DNA of 64,000 nucleotides, taken from NCBI GenBank assembly GCA_014607495.2, contig CP053172.1:6338888-6402887 (forward strand). The letters run 5' to 3'. Positions 57,529 through 64,000 of the stretch are shown here, piece after piece; position 1 is the first letter of the stretch; the number at the start of each line of letters is the position of its first letter. A model generated the notes under the pieces. That model did no database searches. It was not told where the DNA came from and saw only the letters and a list, made by a program, of their open reading frames with translations. This DNA is from Carposina sasakii. Its lineage: Eukaryota; Arthropoda; Insecta; Lepidoptera; Carposinidae. Made by a program: the position numbers and the translations under genes.

Positions 57529-60500
57529 TTATCACATAGCAAAACGTTACCAGTCAGGCATGAGTACTCCAAACTGTGCCCCTCGTCAGCCTCCCGGTAA
57601 GACTCGCAGCCCCGACACTCCGAGTGCGAAGGTCCTCCATCGGTATGATGACATCATCAAGTCTCAGGAGGATAAAAGAGAGTACAGGTGAGTTCACAAG
57701 TTAATGCCCGTTTAGAATAACTTAGAAATATTCCCTTTATAGGAGTTCTTATTATGAGCCGCGTGGTACCGGCAGAGTAGATTTTGTATCATCCCATGTC
57801 TGCCCATGGGTATCGTACGAGGCGATTAAGGGTTTCCGGAAGGTGGGCAGCAGCACTGACAAAGTAGTCCAAAAATCACACTGCGGTCACCAACCCGCCT
57901 GCCCAGTATGGTGACTATGGGCAAACCCCCTGTGGCAGTAACCTTGTAGCGTCCCCTGGGGGAGGCCTACGTCCAGCAGTGGACTGCTATAGGCTGACGA
58001 AAAAGGAGTTCTTATTTTTCTTAATCTTTATTGTACACAAAACACTACAGTAAAAACAGAAAAATTTGCAATAGAAATGTATTTACTATGGGTGCGCCCG
58101 CCACCAGGCCCTACACCCTCCACCGACCCTCGGATAGTGAATGTTTGAACTTCCGAATTGTAACGCCTAATACAATTTCATTTAAAAAAGAAATGGGCAC
58201 AAAGGCTTGCTTATCTCTGCAAGAGATTTCTTAGCAGTTGTTAGCAGTCTTTAAGAAGATTTTGGTAGTTGTGCCCCTAATGCTGTGGTAGACACCGGTG
58301 ACAAAGAGTGAGTGTGTAATTTACGCAATTCTTCTCTTCCATACCATTTTGGGGATGTATGTAGTCAGTGTGTCCATCCCCCTGATTACCTAATTTGCAA
58401 TAGCAAAGCCGAATCAAAGCGATAGCGAAAATTGTACAATATTCACCTTGAAATGTCAAAGTTCCTTTGACAAGCAATCAGCGATTTTTGTACGATTTTC
58501 GCTATCGTTTTGCTTTTGCTAGTTAGGTAATAAGGGGGCATATTTTGGATCTGTTACATGTTCTATATGTTCCTTAAATAAATAAATAAATTATTTTGTT
58601 TCTAGAGGCCTGGAGTTATCAAATCGACTGAAAGTACTGCTTGTCAGTGACCCTTCCACTGACAAGTCTGCTGCAGCTATGGATGTTAATGTCGGTATGT
58701 TATTTGTCACGGTTTTCGCACTGTTGACGCTTCAAATTATAGTGCAAATTTGAGAGAAAGTCCAGGTTTATCGACACAGATTTTATTTCAGCAATTAGTT
58801 AACGCCCGCTACTCTGTCCGCGTAGACTGCAATAGTTTCAGAGCCTATTCTCTGAAAACAAACAAAAAAAAAAACTAAATGTTCACACAATTTACTCCCC
58901 CTATAACCTACTATCTATATTCAGTGGTTCCCAAAGTGGTCCAGGTGGACACCCAAGGGTCCACAGGAGACTCGATGGGGGTCTACATTTGCGTGAATAA
59001 ATGGGGCTTCGCAATTAATTTGTATGTGGTGTTAGCCTGTTAACTTTTGAAAGGGGTCTATAAGAAAAAAGTTTGGGAATCCCTGATCTATATGTATAAG
59101 CCCCTTCTGAGATTAGCGTGCACAAACAGTAATTAGGTACAGTTTTGTTACACAAATATGTTAGACTAGTGGACGCGCCCCCGTCCGCGTGGACTACAGA
59201 AAAGAAAAATGTCGAAATTATCCAGGATAAAAACTTTTCCCAGGATAAAAAGTAGCCTATATGTTAAGTGGGACCTGTCACAATATATTCCTGAAAACAG
59301 CATCGAAATCGGTTCAGCCGTTTCTGGGATTAGCGTGCACAAACAAACAGACAAAGCGACAAACAGACAAAAATTCCAAAAATCATCGTTTTGGGTACTA
59401 TTGCGTTGATAAAGGTCTCCTATAATATTTTTTCTCATATATCTTCCATGTACAGACAGCGATCCGTTACATTTTTATTATATGTATAGATGTAGATAGG
59501 GCATTCTCTCAGGCGATTAGGTAGCAACTTGTAGCTATTCATCATCTGACCCCACTGTTGGCTGAGGGGTCTCCTTTATGATACTGCAGTTTTGGCCTCT
59601 GGATCCTGTATTTCAGAAACACAGCCCTGTCTATACAGGGTGTAAAAAGACAACAATGTGTTTTTAATACCTCGTATTCTTTGTATGATAGCAATTATTT
59701 TCTTCTATGGAACTAATCCTGGGAAACGACAAAAAAATTTATGAATAACTGTAATTTTATTGCAAGCAATGTATTCGTTTGATGCTCAAAGTACAAATGT
59801 ACCTACAAAACTAACATTAAGTATAAGATTTTCACATGGTATCTTTGAAAAAAAATTTTGTTAACCGATTTTAGATGGATTTATGTTAAAAAAAATATAA
59901 TATTAATGTAACTTTGTACCTCAATATCTTGGAAACCCGTGATGCTTCCATAGAAAAAAATGATCGTGATGTTACAAAGAATCTGAGGTATTAAAAGAAC
60001 AAAGTTGTCTTTTTACACCTAGGATGTATGTATGAAGTGCTTCCGGCCCCACCGGGCCACTAGTTATTATGTGGCCCATGTAGCACGTAAAACTGTTGGT
60101 CCTGCGCCTGATCTCTCTCCGGTCGTGTCGGCTTTCCGTCCCATCGGACTATGAGAGTAACAGAATAGAGAGTGCATCTGTGTTTGTGCACACACTTGTG
60201 CACTGTAATATCTCCTGCGTACCTGGCTAATCTCCGTAGAGATTGGTCGCCTTGACCAAAATACGGTCGGAGATCTTATACAATATCTTAATATTAATTA
60301 TATTAATTCCTCATTATGTTTATATGCATGCTTCATATATTGTCTGGTTGTCCGCAGGCTATCTGAGTGATCCCGATGAATTGCCCGGCCTGGCACATTT
60401 CTGTGAACACATGCTGTTTTTGGGCACTAAGAAGTATCCAGAAGTAAGTACTATCTTGTTATAGTAGTACCTATTTAATGCTGTGATAGAAGTGTGATTG

Positions 60501-61442
60501 TGTGGGAATAAGGGCCGCCGAGTGAGTTTGTCGCTAGAGGTTCTTATTTGGGTTTTTTTATACAGGGTTAACTTTAAAACATCAATAACCTCGCAGGACT
60601 AGATAGCTAAAATCATAAACAATAACATTTGTTCTACGAGTTTTATCATAACTCAATACATTAATTAAAAATTATTTTCCAAGCTTTTATTGTACTGTCG
60701 TGACATTTGTAAGTCTATGTTCCATTCGTAGGTATACGAAAAGGTTGACACCCGCGATCGCGCGCGCCTCAGTATTATGTACAGACTTAAGAACATTCAG
60801 AGGTAATATTAAATTGATATTTATTTTTGTATGAAAGTAAAATGTGACAAATTATCAAAACTCGTAGAACAAATGTTGTTTTTTATAATGGTAGCTACCT
60901 AGTCTTGTGAGGTTATTGATGTTTTAAAATTAACCCTGTATATGTCCAGTTCAGATTCGTAAGCGGTCGCTAGATTGTTGTATTTGTGCTCGAAAAGCGG
61001 CGGTAGGCTCAACCCGCTTTAGATTTCTCTTACTAGCATATGGTAAAATATTTATAAATGTGGTTGCGCCAGAAGAAGGGTTATGTTTTTGGAGTGTCTT
61101 CGAGTTTCTATGTCCCATACATACCTAAGGGTAGGACTAAGAAGAAACTAGAGTAGGGCAAGCACGGACCCCTCGATAGTCTGTAACGCTATCCTCACAC
61201 TGTCATATCTCATAAATTTTGCTTGCGAGTCGATAGCGTTACGTCGTGTAAAAACGGCCACGCTTACATTACAGATCTAAATAATTATCGCAGCTTTCAT
61301 ACTATAGGGGCACAACTCGAAAAAAAATGGTTATTGGGAAAATGCGTTTAAGATGTTTGCGTATTGATTTTGTACCGATATATTATAAGAACTCTAAATC
61401 ACAAAATTTAATTTAGCCCCTATAGTATGAAAGCTGCGCTAT

Positions 61443-61486
<44 letters not shown>

Positions 61487-62610
61487 AAATGTAACGGGTT
61501 GCAGTCTGTACATGGAAGATAAATGAGAAAAAATATTATAGAAGACCTTTATAGTACCCAAAACAATAATTTTTGAAATTTTTGATTGTCGGTTTGTCTG
61601 TGCGTTTGTGCACGCTAATCTCAGAAACGGCTGAACCGATTTCGATGCAATTTTCACGAATATATTGTGACAGGTCCCACTTAACATATAGACCACTTTT
61701 TATACCGGAAAATGTTTTTATCCCGGATAAATTCGACATTTGGTTTGTTCTGCAGTCCACGCGGACGGAGTCGCGGGCGTCCACTAGTTATTTAATTTGT
61801 TATAGGAAAACGAATACACGAAGTTCCTCTCAGAGCACGGTGGGTCGTCCAATGCCTCGACATCATCAGACCACACGATGTACTACTTCGATATATTGCC
61901 GGAGCATCTCGGAAAAGCTTTGGATATGTAAGTCACTGGAGTCATCATCTTCCAGCCCTTTTGAGGGGTGGTGGGCGTGGCTATAATGTATGGTTTATGT
62001 ATCATCTTTCTGCCTTTATCACATTAATAAATTGAGATCGGCGCTATATGGTTTCTTTCGAATCTCATTACTGTAATGTACAGTACCTAATGTACCTACT
62101 GTTAATGTACAGAAATGAAATCTAACGGTCAAGGACTGGAATTTTGAGGTACCGGCTCCCTGATTACGTAAAGCAATAGCAAACCTGAAGCCGTGCGGTC
62201 GCTATAATAGAGTGTGTGTGTGCGCGGGGCGAGTTGCGGAGCGAGGGGCGGGGCGTGGGGTGTGGTGTGGGGGCGAGGTGCGGGGCGCGGGAGGACACCG
62301 AGCGCTCGTTGCGCGCACGCACACACTTTTACGTAATCAGGGGGCGGAAAGTCTCAAGGTGCATCGAGGCCGTTAGTAAGACATAAGCACTCTATTATAT
62401 CTTATTCCTTAATTTTTTAAAAATATAATATATTCCCCAGTTTCGCGCAGTTCTTCATCTCTCCGCTCTTCACCGAGGGCGCCACGGGTCGGGAACTGAA
62501 CGCCGTCAACTCGGAACACGAGAAGAACGCATCATCAGACACGTGGAGACTGGATCAGTTGCACAAGAGTACGGCTGCGCCGAAACATGCCTACCACAAG
62601 TTTGGGACCG
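57529..62610 (+). CDS. IDE: Insulin-degrading enzyme (insulysin, M16 metalloprotease), 5' part, five exons
   Basis: Exons 57529-57687, 58606-58694, 60358-60443, 61806-61927 and 62441-62610 join in phase. They encode [19 protein letters not shown], then [19 protein letters not shown] with the inverted zinc motif HFCEH (His, Glu and His for zinc binding and catalysis), then [18 protein letters not shown] and NSEHEKN with the third zinc-ligand Glu region. IDE cleaves insulin and other short amyloid-like peptides in cytosol, and in mitochondria for leader-bearing isoforms. ATG 57560 is a possible start, but the frame stays open to the acceptor at 57528, so an upstream exon could add a leader. The gene runs off the right edge after FGTG at 62610. 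It is divergent from the clip protease. A Helitron-like end sits about 18 bp before the 61806 acceptor. Confidence 0.93.
58378..58540. mobile_element. MITE with CCCCTGATTAC ends
   Basis: CCCCCTGATTACCTAATTTG is mirrored by CTAGTTAGGTAATAAGGGGG; subterminal GCGATAGCGAAAATTGTAC is also mirrored. It lies in IDE intron 1. Confidence 0.68.
58922..59092. mobile_element. Short hAT-type MITE
   Basis: The ends are CAGTGGTTCCCAAAG and, inverted, CAGGGATTCCCAAAC. ATCTATAT occurs on both sides (one extra T at the left), close to the 8-bp duplication of hAT elements. It lies in IDE intron 2. Confidence 0.65.
59636..60022. mobile_element. MITE family B, copy 2
   Basis: Starts CAGGGTGTAAAAAGACAAC; the inverted right end is drifted. 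In IDE intron 2. A truncated third copy is at about 21463-21810 in PRKDC. Confidence 0.68.
60563..60938. mobile_element. MITE with about 90-bp inverted repeats and exon-like core
   Basis: The ends CAGGGTTAACTTTAAAACAT and the inverted CAGGGTTAATTTTAAAACAT are flanked by TA. The similarity extends about 90 bp inward on both sides. The unique core holds a 71-bp exon-like segment (60732-60802) with acceptor and donor signals on the plus strand. It lies in IDE intron 3. Confidence 0.7.
61281..61440. mobile_element. Short inverted-repeat element
   Basis: GCAGCTTTCATACTATAGGG at the left is mirrored by CCCTATAGTATGAAAGCTGC at the right, about 160 bp apart, next to the (TA)n run at 61447-61483. Confidence 0.7.
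61447..61483. repeat. (TA)n microsatellite
   Basis: About 18 TA units at the start of the Helitron-like element in IDE intron 3. Other simple repeats: (ATT)n at about 10660, (TA)n(TG)n at about 33380-33420 and (CA)n at about 40330-40350. Confidence 0.85.
61484..61787 (+). mobile_element. Helitron-like element abutting an IDE splice acceptor
   Basis: From the (TA)n-ATAAAATGTAACGG start to GGACGGAGTCGCGGGCGTCC plus ACTAG. The 3' hairpin/CTAG end lies about 18 bp before the acceptor AG of IDE exon 61806-61927, so the element supplies most of the upstream intron context, including any branch point. Confidence 0.7.
62154..62345. mobile_element. G-rich MITE nested in a foldback MITE
   Basis: CTCCCTGATTACG and CGTAATCAGGGGG ends. 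It interrupts GGTACCGG/CGGAAAGTC of a foldback element, duplicating CGG. The core is a run of GGGGCG-type units. Confidence 0.7.
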
Positions 62611-62790
62611 GTGAGTTTTTTTTGGGATAACGGTGACGGCATATAACGGTGTTAATAGGCCGTAAAAATAGTGATATTAATAAATATACTCACACTTCTC
62701 TCCACTTTTCAACATATTTATCTAATCACACAGTAAGATCGCTAAGGTATTGTGTCGTGGGTACTTAGCAACGGTATATAAATACATATA

Positions 62791-63174
62791 CAGGGTGTTT
62801 TTTTGTGGCCACCATTAGCGAAGGGTACGTATTCTATACATGAAATAAAGTAAGTTTATGCAAAAAAAAAATGCTGGAAAAAAAAATATTTTTTTTAATA
62901 ATTTTTTTTTAATTCCTTGATCGTGCGAAATTTATAGTGTCTAGTGTTTATGTTAGTTTATTTATAGACAGATATTAATTATTTCTCGTGAAAAAATCTT
63001 GCTACGTGCGTCTATGTGCATTTAAGCAGAAAAACGCAGTCTATTTACTCAACTTTGGACCCTAATATTTTGGAAACCAGACACTTCCCAGGTATGCTTC
63101 CATGGAGAAAAATGATCGTGATGATGAGGAGATTCCGTAGTTTTCGGGAACGTTGACGACCAAAAATCACCCTG
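62791..63174. mobile_element. MITE family A, copy 9, nested in a SINE
   Basis: CAGGGTG to CACCCTG inside a minus-strand SINE copy (ACGGTATATAAATACATA on the left, TAGATAAGTATAG on the right). It lies in the IDE intron after exon 62441-62610. Confidence 0.8.
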
Positions 63175-63692
63175 TATAGATAAGTATAGAAACATCCACA
63201 ATGCCCGGTTCACACGAACTTAGTAGCTAAGCGCTTTATACTTGTCACTAATACTAAGTCCCCGTGTGTAAACACGCTGATGAATATGTAGTGCAAGTGA
63301 ATAGAAAACGATCCTATTTACTAAGCGAGAAGTCGATATCCCCCCCACCACGATTTACTAAGCACTTGTCGCTTGCTGACCGTGTGTAAACAGCTCAACA
63401 AGTTAGTGACAAGTTGTTGTGTGTTTGAATATTGCTTGAAAACACACTGCGAAAAATCAGGCGGCGGAACGTCTGGTCTCAAATGTCTGGTCTCTATTAA
63501 CTTCTACTGGATCCAACGTGTGAACGGTTACTTTTCACTTGTCATATTGAGGCTTAGTATATTGACAAGTACTAAGCACTCGGCTACGAAGCCCGTGTAA
63601 ACCCGGGCATAACTCGGGCACAAGCATTGATATGATACAAATGTTTGCACCTACCGAGATTCATTTGCAGACATACATTGATGTTGGTGAAC

Positions 63693-63695
<3 letters not shown>

Positions 63696-63776
<81 letters not shown>
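63696..63776. repeat. Run of about 81 T
   Basis: An uninterrupted T homopolymer, probably the A-tail of an inserted retroposon read in reverse; a SINE fragment (TTTGCACCTACCGAGATT) lies just left. Its true length is uncertain in any assembly. Confidence 0.85.
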
Positions 63777-63777
<1 letters not shown>

Positions 63778-63840
63778 GCTGACCTTAATATATAATATAA
63801 TATATAATATAAATAATATAAAGTAACATTGACTTAACTT

Positions 63841-64000
63841 GACGGCCGCTTGGTCTAGTAGGTAGTGACCCTGCCTGCGACGCCACAGGTCCTGGGTTCG
63901 AATCCCGGTAGGTGCAAACATTGATATGATGAATATCGATGTTTGTTTCCGAGTCATGGATGTTTCTATACTTATCTATGTATTTATACCGTTGCTTAGT
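63841..64000 (+). mobile_element. tRNA-derived SINE, cut by window edge
   Basis: GACGGCCGCTTGGTCTAGTAG and GGTTCGAATCC are both intact; the rest continues past 64000. Confidence 0.75.

Noticed and set aside
60732..60802. Exon-like segment considered as an IDE exon
   Set aside because: Its 71 nt would break the frame between KYPE and ENEYTKF, which join directly, and it sits inside a MITE.
63632..63957. Open frames with long runs of Phe or Lys
   Set aside because: They are translations of the 81-T homopolymer plus SINE sequence.

Overview
This window reads as lepidopteran (moth or butterfly) nuclear DNA. The genes are multi-exon with canonical GT-AG introns. The introns and intergenic DNA are packed with repeat types I associate with Lepidoptera: Helitron-like elements ending in a GC hairpin plus CTAG, tRNA-derived SINEs, non-LTR retrotransposon tails with the (GATGAT)n signature, and many TA-flanked MITEs. 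No RNA gene, CRISPR array or prokaryotic feature is supported.

Three host genes can be assembled by hand, with reading phase kept across every junction. (1) 914-25977, plus strand: the last 23 exons (991 codons plus stop) of a PI3K-related kinase. Its GDRHLNN catalytic loop and FATC tail ending in WEPWI identify it as the DNA-PK catalytic subunit (PRKDC); the 5' part lies left of the window. (2) 39903-28467, minus strand: nine exons of a secreted clip-domain serine protease. It has one six-Cys clip, a complete His/Asp/Ser triad, a trypsin-type D189 and a Leu-Ile activation site, as in CLIPC/Snake-like proteases. The signal-peptide exon was not found. It converges on PRKDC, tail to tail. (3) From 57529 to beyond the right edge, plus strand: the first recognisable exons of insulin-degrading enzyme (IDE) with its HFCEH zinc motif. 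It is divergent from the protease.

Two large mobile elements dominate the middle. At about 30521-34903, in intron 7 of the protease, lies a 4.4-kb DNA transposon with TATA-flanked inverted repeats, many subterminal copies of a TGAATGAAGGTGTTATG-like motif, and a two-exon transposase of about 800 residues from a family I cannot name. The transposase is broken only by three one-base frameshifts, each in an A-run. At 42388-49711, between the divergent protease and IDE genes, lies a complete, very young Ty3/Gypsy LTR retrotransposon. Its two 407-bp LTRs differ at one position. It has separate gag and pol frames and a textbook -1 frameshift site: T TTA AAC followed by a long perfect-arm hairpin.

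The rest is a layered record of insertions: nine copies of one TA-flanked MITE family (two nested in SINEs), two inverted Helitron-like copies carrying the same 118-bp minisatellite, a Tigger/pogo remnant that still encodes the transposase C-terminus, foldback elements, a MITE enclosing an exon-like segment, and assorted hairpins and microsatellites. All calls come from reading the sequence; no database search was run.
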